Of a stretch of DNA of 64,000 nucleotides, positions 46,590 through 54,507 are shown piece after piece (position 1 is the stretch's first letter; every line of letters begins with the position of its first letter). The stretch is from Candidatus Cloacimonadota bacterium (GTDB lineage: Bacteria; Cloacimonadota; Cloacimonadia; Cloacimonadales; WRIO01): assembly GCA_009777575.1 (NCBI GenBank), contig WRLO01000007.1, positions 1 to 64,000 of the forward strand. Direction: 5' to 3'. The notes beneath the pieces are model-generated. The model made no database searches. It worked only from the letters and a program-made list of their open reading frames with translations, and was not told where the DNA came from. Made by a program: the position numbers and the translations under genes.

Positions 46590-47285
46590 ATGCCGTTTTT
46601 GAATTCATCTTATGAGAAATGGGGCAATTTAAATCCCCCCCAACCTCACCTTACGAAGGTGGACATAGAAGATAAAAATAGTTTTTTTCAAATAAAATAT
46701 GATAAATTTAAAGAGCTTGATTTTTATGAAATATTTGGAAATAATAGATCAATAACAATCGAGATAGGTTCTGGAAAGGGAGAATTTATAGCTACTTATT
46801 CAAGGTTTTATCCTGAGAAAAATTTCATAGGTATAGAATTGAAAGACAAGAGGATCATGACCACATTGAAAAAACTTGATATAGAAAATAATTCAAATGT
46901 CCGACTTTTGAAACTATTTGTAGATAGTGATATAGTTAAGTATATCAGACCTGAATCTATAGATGAACTAATTATTTATCATCCAGATCCGTGGCCTAAA
47001 ACACGACATCATAAACATAGACTTTTCCAAAAATCATTTTTAGATTCTATATATCCTATTTTAAAAATAGATGGATATATAAGAATATCAACCGATGACC
47101 TGAATTACAAAGATTGGATTGTTAGATTATTTAATGAAAGGGATGATTTTGAAAGCATGTATCCAGAGGGATATTCAATGATAGTTCCAGACGATCATCT
47201 GTGGACTTACTTTGATGAAATTAAATCAAAAGAGGGTTATGAGCCTTGTTTTATGCTTTATAAAAAGAAAGTATCTGGTCTATAA
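46590..47285 (+). CDS. trmB: tRNA (guanine-N7-)-methyltransferase
   Basis: Methylates G46 of tRNAs using S-adenosylmethionine. Motifs: IEIGSGKGEFI (SAM loop), NFIGIELKDKR, and the hallmark HPDPWPKTRHHKHRL, with the following LKIDGYIRISTDD strand. Length 231 aa is typical. I use the ATG at 46590 (AAGG 11 nt upstream); a TTG at 46572 is an alternative. Confidence 0.92.
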   Translation: MPFLNSSYEKWGNLNPPQPHLTKVDIEDKNSFFQIKYDKFKELDFYEIFGNNRSITIEIGSGKGEFIATYSRFYPEKNFIGIELKDKRIMTTLKKLDIENNSNVRLLKLFVDSDIVKYIRPESIDELIIYHPDPWPKTRHHKHRLFQKSFLDSIYPILKIDGYIRISTDDLNYKDWIVRLFNERDDFESMYPEGYSMIVPDDHLWTYFDEIKSKEGYEPCFMLYKKKVSGL

Positions 47286-47324
47286 ATCTTTTAACACTGA
47301 TTTTTTTAAGAAAAGGCACAGAGA

Positions 47325-48524
47325 TTGAGGACACAGAGTTTGAAAAAACAGAGTTTATTGAAATTACCCTCACGAATTTTGGACCCTCGGATCGGATTGG
47401 CATCGTTATCAAATGATAGCAATACCTACAAGTTAAGTCCCTTTGCTTGTAAAGATATAGATGCTTTTAGGCAATATCCAGATGACCCTCAACAACTCAG
47501 GACAGCTTTTGCAGTAGACAGAGATAGGATACTCTATAGCGGTGCGTATAGAAGGTATCATGGTAAAACACAAGTATTTTCTTTTAGTAATTTAATTGAC
47601 GAAGAGATGACTAATCGTAGCTTGCATACGACTTATGTTTCTCAAATAGCGAGAACTATCAGCAAAATACTCGGTCTGAACCTTGAACTTACCGAGGCTA
47701 TAGCTCTTGGACATGATTTGGGGCATACTCCTTTTGGACATGATGGTGAAAAAGCATTATCTAAGCTCTGTATTAAACATAAAATAGGTTATTTTCATCA
47801 CAATATCGAAAGTCTTCATATAGTAGATTTTATTTCAAGAAAAGGAAATGGATTAAACTTGACTTTTCAAGTTCGAGATGGCATTTTGTCACATGATGGA
47901 GAAGTTCATGATAGTAAACTGATACCTGAAAGGAAAAAAACTGAGGATGATTTGCAGGAATATATAAAAAGTAAAAAAGAAGGTAATGAAAAACAAATAA
48001 TGCCTTCCACTTTGGAGGGGTGTGTAGTTAGGATTACAGATACAATAGCCTATATAGGACAAGACATCGAGGATGCTATCAGATGCGGTGTTCTGAGGCG
48101 AAATGATATACCAGAGGATTGCAAAAAATATTTAGGAGATAAAAATAGTAGAATTATTGATAGCCTTGTCAGATCAGTTGTATTGAATAGTTTTGAAAAA
48201 GATTTTATCAGTTTTGATGAAGAAACTTCATATTATTTAAAAAAATTGAAAAATTTTAATTATGAAAAAATATATACTGATATTAATATAAAAAAAACAA
48301 ATTCCAAAATAGAGAAATGTATGGAATTTTTATTTGAAAAGTATCTTAATGACATTGAAAATAAAAATATAGAGTCAAATATATTTAAACAGTTTTTAAT
48401 GAATAAAACTGATAAATATTTGAAATCATTTACTGATGCTGAAAAAGTCAGAGATTTTATAGCTACAATGACAGATAGATATTTTAATGAAGAAGTAAAG
48501 GAATATTTACTGCCTTGGAAATAA
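47325..48524 (+). CDS. dgt: dNTP triphosphohydrolase (dGTPase family)
   Basis: HD-domain enzyme that splits dNTPs to nucleosides and triphosphate. Visible: RILYSGAYRRYHGKTQVF, then HTTYVSQIARTISKIL and the HD motif GHDLGHTPFGHDGEK, later HNIESLHIVDF and DTIAYIGQDIEDAI. The translation begins at a TTG; no clear ribosome binding site was found, so the start is uncertain by a few codons. It precedes prfB by 13 bp. Confidence 0.88.
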   Translation: MRTQSLKKQSLLKLPSRILDPRIGLASLSNDSNTYKLSPFACKDIDAFRQYPDDPQQLRTAFAVDRDRILYSGAYRRYHGKTQVFSFSNLIDEEMTNRSLHTTYVSQIARTISKILGLNLELTEAIALGHDLGHTPFGHDGEKALSKLCIKHKIGYFHHNIESLHIVDFISRKGNGLNLTFQVRDGILSHDGEVHDSKLIPERKKTEDDLQEYIKSKKEGNEKQIMPSTLEGCVVRITDTIAYIGQDIEDAIRCGVLRRNDIPEDCKKYLGDKNSRIIDSLVRSVVLNSFEKDFISFDEETSYYLKKLKNFNYEKIYTDINIKKTNSKIEKCMEFLFEKYLNDIENKNIESNIFKQFLMNKTDKYLKSFTDAEKVRDFIATMTDRYFNEEVKEYLLPWK

Positions 48525-48537
48525 ATAAGGAAAATAT

Positions 48538-49642
48538 ATGGAATTATACGAATTTGAAAAAGAGATAAATAATCTCGTTGAAAAAATAACCGATATTCGG
48601 AGGTTACTTTGACTTTGAAAAACTAAGTCAAAAACATTCTGAACTAGAAAAACTAATGGAAGCCCCAGATTTCTGGAACGACCAACAGAAAGCCCAAAAA
48701 ATTGGCAAAGAGCTTTCAATACTTAAATATGAGCTTGAAAAAGACAAAAAAATCAAACAAATAAAAGAGGACATGGAGACTTATGTTCTATTGCTCAATG
48801 AGGATTTTGAAGAAAATCTTTTGAATGAAGCAGTAACCCTTTTGAAAAAAGAAAAAGAATATATAGAACAAATTGAAGTTGAACTTCTCCTGAATGGAAA
48901 ACATGATTTTAATAATGCCCTGCTGACCATACATCCCGGTGCAGGAGGCACAGAATCTCAAGATTGGGGAGAAATGCTCCTCAGAATGTATAAATACTGG
49001 GCGGAAAAATCGAAATACGGATTCCAGATAGTTGATTATTTAGCTGGTGAGGTGGCTGGATTAAAATCTGTCACAGTTGAGATAAAAGGTGATTTTGCTT
49101 ATGGTTTTTTAAAAGGTGAAGCTGGTATACACCGCCTCGTCAGAATATCACCTTTTAATGCTCAGGGAAAAAGACAAACTTCTTTTGTTTCTATTTTCAT
49201 ATATCCTATACTTGATGATGATATCGAAATAGAAATCAATCCCAGTGATTTAAAGACAGATACATACAAATCTGGTGGGGCTGGTGGACAACATGTCAAT
49301 ACTACAGATTCCGCTGTAAGAATCACGCATTTACCTACAGGTATAATCGCTCAATGCCAAAATGAAAGGTCTCAAATGCTTAATAGAGAATCCGCAATGA
49401 AAATACTAAAAGCAAAGCTATATATGCACTATGAGGCTGAAAAGGAAAAAGAAAAACAAAAATTAGAAGCTACTAAGACGGAAATTGGATGGGGTAATCA
49501 GATAAGGTCTTATGTCTTTCACCCTTATCAGATGGTTAAAGACCATAGAACAAATTTCGAGACAGGGCAGATAGCCAATGTCATGGATGGGGATATAGCC
49601 GGGTTTATGAATGCTTGGTTGAAGTATTCAGTAGAGAGTTAA
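48538..49642 (+). CDS. prfB: Peptide chain release factor 2, with programmed +1 frameshift
   Basis: Releases finished proteins at UGA and UAA stops. The first 24 codons from ATG 48538 (MELYEFEKEINNLVEK...) end at an in-frame TGA (48610-48612); the rest of the protein is in the +1 frame from GAC 48611. The long part carries GGxGGQHVNTTDSAVR with the catalytic GGQ at about residue 224-226, and an SPF-like tripeptide region (RISPFNAQG) for stop recognition. Complete protein about 367 aa, normal for RF2. The dgt gene ends 13 bp upstream. Confidence 0.95.
48598..48612 (+). promoter_or_regulatory. prfB autoregulatory frameshift site
   Basis: CGG AGG TTA CTT TGA followed by C: an internal Shine-Dalgarno-like GGAGG three bases before the slippery CTT and the poor-context stop TGA C. 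This is the classic RF2 arrangement; low RF2 favours slippage from CTT to TTT and continued translation. Confidence 0.95.
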
Positions 49643-49651
49643 GGTGTTTTT

Positions 49652-50173
49652 ATGAAATATGTAAATCTCAGAGAAGAAGAACTAAAAAACCTTGTAGCAA
49701 AAGATTTTTTTGAAGGTCTTGATTGTAGTGCAATTATAAAAGATATTGATTTTGCTGTAGCATCTACTGTAACAACGGCATCCTTGCCGTTGTTTGAAGA
49801 TAATACTGTAGGGGTAAAGCTTGCCCCTACCCGCAACAACAACTGGCAACCGCAAGGTTTGCCTCTACAATTTTCAGACAGAGCAAAAGAGGTTTTTAAA
49901 GCGGGTAAAGAGTTGTGGAGATATTATCATTCACAAGTACCGTCAACTTTCCAGTTGACGAAAAAAAACGAAATAGAAAGTTCAAGATACGATGTAAACG
50001 CTTCTTTTTATGACATACGAGGTTATTTCCAAGATCGCAATGCTAGTGGTAGAATGAACAGCCATAGTGATGATGAAATGTATAATAAATTACTTGCAGA
50101 ACTAAACCTTGAATTGATATTTCTCACAAAACAGATAGAACCAAAGATTTATAAATATGGTTTTTTGAAATAA
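49652..50173 (+). pseudogene. Internally deleted restriction-methylase remnant with palindrome insertions
   Basis: An intact 173-codon frame, but composite. Residues 1-37 (MKYVNLREEELKNLVAKDFF) resemble the extreme N terminus of Eco57I-like type IIG restriction-methylase proteins; residues about 80-173 (AGKELWRYYHS, YDIRGYFQDRNASGRMN, EPKIYKYGFLK) resemble their extreme C terminus. The catalytic nuclease and methylase middle is missing. At the junction lie palindromes AACGGCATCCTTGCCGTT (49774-49791), GTAGGGGTAAAGCTTGCCCC (from 49808), GGCAACCGCAAGGTTTGCC (49845-49863), and later CGTCAACTTTCCAGTTGACG (49941-49960). All stay in frame. It may still be translated but cannot be an active enzyme. 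Confidence 0.55.
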
Positions 50174-50186
50174 AATATGGAAGAAA

Positions 50187-50924
50187 ATGACCAGATTTGA
50201 AAAACTGAAATCTCAAATTGACCCTAAAAAACTTCCAAATCATATAGCAGTAATCATGGATGGTAATGGTCGTTGGGCAAAAAAAAAGGGAGCTGGTAGG
50301 CTTTATGGTCACAAAAATGGTGTTGAATCTGTCCGAGCTATTGTCGAAGCATCAGTCGAGATAGGATTGAAATATTTGACTATTTATGCTTTCTCTACAG
50401 AGAATTGGTCTCGTCCAGAAGATGAAGTTAAAGGTTTGTTAAAGCTCATACTTGACTCTTTGGTCAATGAAATAGACCAAATGTCCAAAAATAATATAGT
50501 TGTCAGATTTATTGGGAGTAATGATAATCTCTCCCTTGAATATCAAAAAAAAATACAAGATGAATGCAAAAAATCATGGAATAATACTGGTTTAAACTTC
50601 AATATAGCTATGAATTATGGTGGACGATTAGAGTTAATAGATGCTATAAAGGAGATGATGCCTGAAATAATATCTGGAGATATCAATAAAGATAATCTTG
50701 ATGAAAAAATATTTGAAAAATATCTTTATACATCAGATATACCAGACCCTGATTTTATGGTTCGAACTAGTGGTGAAAAGAGGTTATCAAATTTCTTGAT
50801 CTGGCAGTCAGCTTATACAGAGCTATATTTCACCGATATTTTATGGCCTGATTTCAAAAAAGAAGCTTTTTTAGAAGCTATTCTTGATTTTCAAAATAGA
50901 AATAGAAGATTTGGAGGTGTCTAA
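50187..50924 (+). CDS. uppS: Isoprenyl (undecaprenyl) diphosphate synthase
   Basis: Cis-prenyltransferase that makes the lipid carrier for cell-wall and polysaccharide synthesis. The start motif HIAVIMDGNGRWAKK with catalytic Asp, GHKNGVESVR, AFSTENWSRP and the C-terminal PDPDFMVRTSGEKRLSNFLIWQSAYTELYF are all standard. Length 245 aa fits. It shares its last base with the first base of cdsA, so the two are coupled. Confidence 0.95.
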   Translation: MTRFEKLKSQIDPKKLPNHIAVIMDGNGRWAKKKGAGRLYGHKNGVESVRAIVEASVEIGLKYLTIYAFSTENWSRPEDEVKGLLKLILDSLVNEIDQMSKNNIVVRFIGSNDNLSLEYQKKIQDECKKSWNNTGLNFNIAMNYGGRLELIDAIKEMMPEIISGDINKDNLDEKIFEKYLYTSDIPDPDFMVRTSGEKRLSNFLIWQSAYTELYFTDILWPDFKKEAFLEAILDFQNRNRRFGGV

Positions 50925-51700
50925 TGAATTTAATAAAAAGAGTGATTATAGGTATAGTTTTTATACCTATTCTTTTATGGTTTTATTATAGAGGCGGCAT
51001 GCCCTTAAAAGCAATTTTGGGCTTATTGACAGTATTAACGAGTTATGAAATAATCAAAATGTATGAAAATAAAGGTGTCAAATTATTATATTTCAATGTA
51101 GTTTCTTCATTTCTCTTTTATTATTGCATAATTTGGAGTGATATTCACGCATTATATATACTCTTTTTTATCTTTTTTTTCAATGGACTAAGGGATGTTT
51201 TATTAAGTCAAATTGACGGAGCAACACAAAGAATTTCTGGAGCTTTACTCACAGTATTATATCCTGCTATTGGATTTAGTTTATTATTTCGACTAAGTAG
51301 TTTTCATGATACATTAATCCCTGTTTTAGCTGTTCTGATATGGATAACGGACACATGCGCATATTTCGCAGGAACTACTTTAGGCAAACGCAGAGATATC
51401 TTTAAATGTAGCCCCAAAAAATCAATAGAAGGATTCATTGCAGGTATTGTTTTTGCCTTTGTAGCTGCATGGTTTACCAGATATATAGATCAAGATTTCT
51501 ATACTACAAAGTTAGTGATATTACTCGGAATTTCTGCAGGTATTATGGGTCAGATAGGTGATTTATTTGAAAGTCTCTTAAAACGAGATTTTGGAGTGAA
51601 GGATAGCTCAAATATGTTACCTGGTCACGGTGGAATGCTGGATAGATTTGATAGCCTTTTGATAGCTGCACCAGCATTGTATATCATGCTGAGTTTGTAG
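50924..51700 (+). CDS. cdsA: Phosphatidate cytidylyltransferase
   Basis: Integral membrane enzyme that makes CDP-diacylglycerol for phospholipid synthesis. Several transmembrane helices, then the signature ITDTCAYFAGTTLGKR and SPKKSIEGFIAG, and the conserved GQIGDLFESLLKRDFGVKDS ... LPGHGGMLDRFDSL. 258 aa. Follows uppS in the usual order. Confidence 0.95.
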   Translation: MNLIKRVIIGIVFIPILLWFYYRGGMPLKAILGLLTVLTSYEIIKMYENKGVKLLYFNVVSSFLFYYCIIWSDIHALYILFFIFFFNGLRDVLLSQIDGATQRISGALLTVLYPAIGFSLLFRLSSFHDTLIPVLAVLIWITDTCAYFAGTTLGKRRDIFKCSPKKSIEGFIAGIVFAFVAAWFTRYIDQDFYTTKLVILLGISAGIMGQIGDLFESLLKRDFGVKDSSNMLPGHGGMLDRFDSLLIAAPALYIMLSL

Positions 51701-51717
51701 AAAAAATTTATCAAAAA

Positions 51718-52267
51718 AAATCACTACTGACCGACTAAAATTTAGGTCATTTTCTTATTTGTTCCTCAACAAATATCTATCATTTTTGTCAAGAGTCTTT
51801 TCAAAAATAATTTTACATAATCTTTAAATCATTTTTTTCTTGTCAAAAGACCTCTTTATGAAAAAATAACTCATAATAACTCTTTTATTTTCAACATATT
51901 ACATGAGAGCGATAGGGGAAGCATACAGGAGGGGAAAGAGAGTTGCAAATATAATATTGAAAAATAGAGAGATACAGAAGTAAATTTTTTCACTTATCCA
52001 TAAGCTATCCACAATTTATTTTTCACTACTGATCGACTAAAATCTATTTTATGAAAAAAATCACCTAATTCACAAAATCTTGAAATATTAACTCCATATT
52101 TCTCCATTATAGATAGTTTAAATCAATTTTAGTCAAAAATGTATCTCCTTTCATAAATTTACGAGGCTTAGGACAAAACCTACCCTCTATCGATAAATAT
52201 GTTCATAAAATATTATTAATTCAATAGCTACATAAACAAAAAAAAATTAATCGGTCAGTAGTGATTT
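51718..52267. mobile_element. 550-bp MITE-like element with TCACTACTGACCGA ends
   Basis: Non-coding element bounded by terminal inverted repeats AAATCACTACTGACCGACTA at the left (51718-51737) and its complement TCGGTCAGTAGTGATTT at the right (52251-52267). A third, direct copy of the end sequence (TCACTACTGATCGACTAAAA) lies inside at 52024. The interior carries the 150-bp repeat copy B. No transposase. A target duplication is not clear because the flanks are poly-A/T. It sits between cdsA and glyS and fills the whole gap. Confidence 0.7.
51872..52020 (-). repeat. 150-bp dispersed repeat, copy B
   Basis: Reverse-complement match of 39784-39930: shared AAATTGTGGATAGCTTAT, TATCTCTCTATTTTTCAATA, CTTTCCCCTCCTGTATGCTT blocks. 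It lies within the MITE-like element on the opposite strand to copy A, so the two copies form an inverted pair about 12 kb apart. Confidence 0.85.
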
Positions 52268-52274
52268 CTAAATA

Positions 52275-54494
52275 TTAATCTATCTTGGAAATATCAGCCA
52301 CTTTTAAAAATACAGCCTTTATTTCCTTTAGTAATGCCAATCTATTGTTACGGAGAGTCAAATCCTCGCACATCACGAGAACTTTGTCAAAAAAAGCGTC
52401 AATATCTGAACCTATTGGAACTATAGTCTCCAATACTTCCCTATAAGCCATTTTTTCAAGTAGCGGAGATATTAATAAATTGATTTTATGCAAATGTTTA
52501 TAAAGAATAATCTCATTTTCTTCTTTTAATAATTCAGGATTAAAAGCAATCTCAATCTTGTTTTTATCAAGTATATTTGACACTCTTTTAAAACCAGAGA
52601 CGAGTATCTCAAAATCTTTTTTGGCTTTGGTATGAGATGATGCTGACAAGAGATTTTCATTATCAATATTCTCTTGTTTTTTTAGAGATTGCAAAGCGAT
52701 AGCTCTATTTTTTATATTGATTACACTGTCCCATTCAAAAATATCAAGAGCATCAAGAACATCATACTCTATAAGGTAAAGCTCTTCTAATAACCATTTT
52801 ATCCTTTGTTTGAAATACTTTAGTGTTGCGTGTATAGCTTCTTGTATATCCAATGTTTTAGGTTGGAGTTGATTGTTTGAAATAAGTTTGTTATTCATTC
52901 TTTCAAAAGCACAAATTATGATTTCTTTCAATGACAAATCAAATCCATATTTATCTATTATCTGCACTATACCATTAGCTGCTCTTCTTATTGCATAAGG
53001 ATCTGCTGAGCCTGTTGGGATCAACCCAATACCTATGATACCGCATACTGTATCAAGTTTGTCTGCAATAGCGAGGATTGCACTTGTGATTTCTGATGGT
53101 AGGTCGTCCTTTTGTCCGCGAGGCATATAATGCTCATATATAGCTTGAGCTACTTCACTATTTTCTCCTGATAGGCGAGCATAGTTCATCCCTATATACC
53201 CTTGTAAAACTGTAAATTCTTTTTCTCCCAACATTAAAGTTACAAGATCGGCTTTAGCGAGATGTGCTGCTCTAAGAACATTTTGTTTCGTCTCTTCTGC
53301 ATTTTTATTTACAATCAATTTAGCACATAAAAAAATACACAAATCCACAACCCGCTCTGTTTTTTCCAACATGTTACCGAGTTGAGCTTGAAATACTACA
53401 TCGCCGAGTTTTTGGACATAATCTTCAAATGGTATTTTTGTATCTTCTTGAAAATAAAATTTTGCATCGTCTAACCTTGCTTTAACGACTTTTTCGTTCC
53501 CTATCCTGATAATGTCAGAAAAAGAAGGGTCTCCATTTGAGATAAAAATAAAATCATTGCTCAGATTACCATTTTTATCTTGAATAGTAAAGTATTTTTG
53601 GTTTTGTGATAAAGTAGATGTGATTATTTTGGCTGGTAAATCAAGGTATTCTTTGGAAAAACTTGCTATTACTGCTGTAGGATATTCGACAAGATCAGTC
53701 ACTGTATCAAGCAATTTTTCATCAATAGTATCATTTTCAGAAAACAAATTCAAATCAGATTTATGTTTCAAGATTTGAGATATTATCATTTCCTTTCTCT
53801 CTGCTCTATCGGCGATTATTTTTACTTTTTTCAAAGCTTCAGGATACTCATCTGGACTAAGTATCTCTATCTTGTTTTCTAATCCCTCAAACCTATTGCC
53901 AAAAGATATATTACCTGTTTTTACTCCCTCAAAATCAAAGTCTATAATCTTGCTTCTAGTCAAACACTCAGAATCTTTTTGATTTTCATTGTACAATGCC
54001 AACATCCAGCGAATAGGTCTAGCAAACATAAAATTCCCAGCTCCCCATTTCATGGTCTTCGGAAATATTATTCTTTCGATAGCATTTTTCATCATTTGTG
54101 GCAATAATTCCTCAGTTTTCTTGCCTTGCAGAAAAACTTTCACCGCTATATAATCACCTTTGGTAGTTTCGAGAATGAATATATCTTTTTCTTCTGCCCC
54201 AGCTCCTTTTAAAAAGCCAATTCCTGCTTTAGTCAATTGCCCATTTTCATCTAAAGCAACTTTTTTTGCAGGACCAGTTTTTTCTACCGTCTCATCCTCT
54301 TGAGAGCTATCCAAACCTATTATTTTTATTGCTAACCTACGAGGAGTTGAATATGTAAACATATCTATAAAATCAAGTTTATAGTCCTTTAAATCCCTTG
54401 AAAAACTTTCTTTGAGTTTCTCAATGGCATTGCTGATATAGCCAGCTGGGATTTCTTCTGTCCCTATTTCAAATAAAAAATCTATATCTGTCAA
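52275..54494 (-). CDS. glyS: Glycyl-tRNA synthetase beta subunit
   Basis: Beta subunit of the tetrameric (alpha2beta2) glycyl-tRNA synthetase, 739 aa. It begins LFEIGTEEIPAGYISNAIEKL, continues with TFSTPRRLAIKI-type, FPKTMKWG and FARPIRWMLALY motifs, and ends with an HD-like and DALR anticodon-binding region. No glyQ (alpha) gene is next to it; it must lie elsewhere. 13 bp downstream of the hybrid kinase gene, same strand. Confidence 0.95.
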   Translation of the reverse strand: MTDIDFLFEIGTEEIPAGYISNAIEKLKESFSRDLKDYKLDFIDMFTYSTPRRLAIKIIGLDSSQEDETVEKTGPAKKVALDENGQLTKAGIGFLKGAGAEEKDIFILETTKGDYIAVKVFLQGKKTEELLPQMMKNAIERIIFPKTMKWGAGNFMFARPIRWMLALYNENQKDSECLTRSKIIDFDFEGVKTGNISFGNRFEGLENKIEILSPDEYPEALKKVKIIADRAERKEMIISQILKHKSDLNLFSENDTIDEKLLDTVTDLVEYPTAVIASFSKEYLDLPAKIITSTLSQNQKYFTIQDKNGNLSNDFIFISNGDPSFSDIIRIGNEKVVKARLDDAKFYFQEDTKIPFEDYVQKLGDVVFQAQLGNMLEKTERVVDLCIFLCAKLIVNKNAEETKQNVLRAAHLAKADLVTLMLGEKEFTVLQGYIGMNYARLSGENSEVAQAIYEHYMPRGQKDDLPSEITSAILAIADKLDTVCGIIGIGLIPTGSADPYAIRRAANGIVQIIDKYGFDLSLKEIIICAFERMNNKLISNNQLQPKTLDIQEAIHATLKYFKQRIKWLLEELYLIEYDVLDALDIFEWDSVINIKNRAIALQSLKKQENIDNENLLSASSHTKAKKDFEILVSGFKRVSNILDKNKIEIAFNPELLKEENEIILYKHLHKINLLISPLLEKMAYREVLETIVPIGSDIDAFFDKVLVMCEDLTLRNNRLALLKEIKAVFLKVADISKID

Positions 54495-54507
54495 AGATTC
54501 ATTACTC

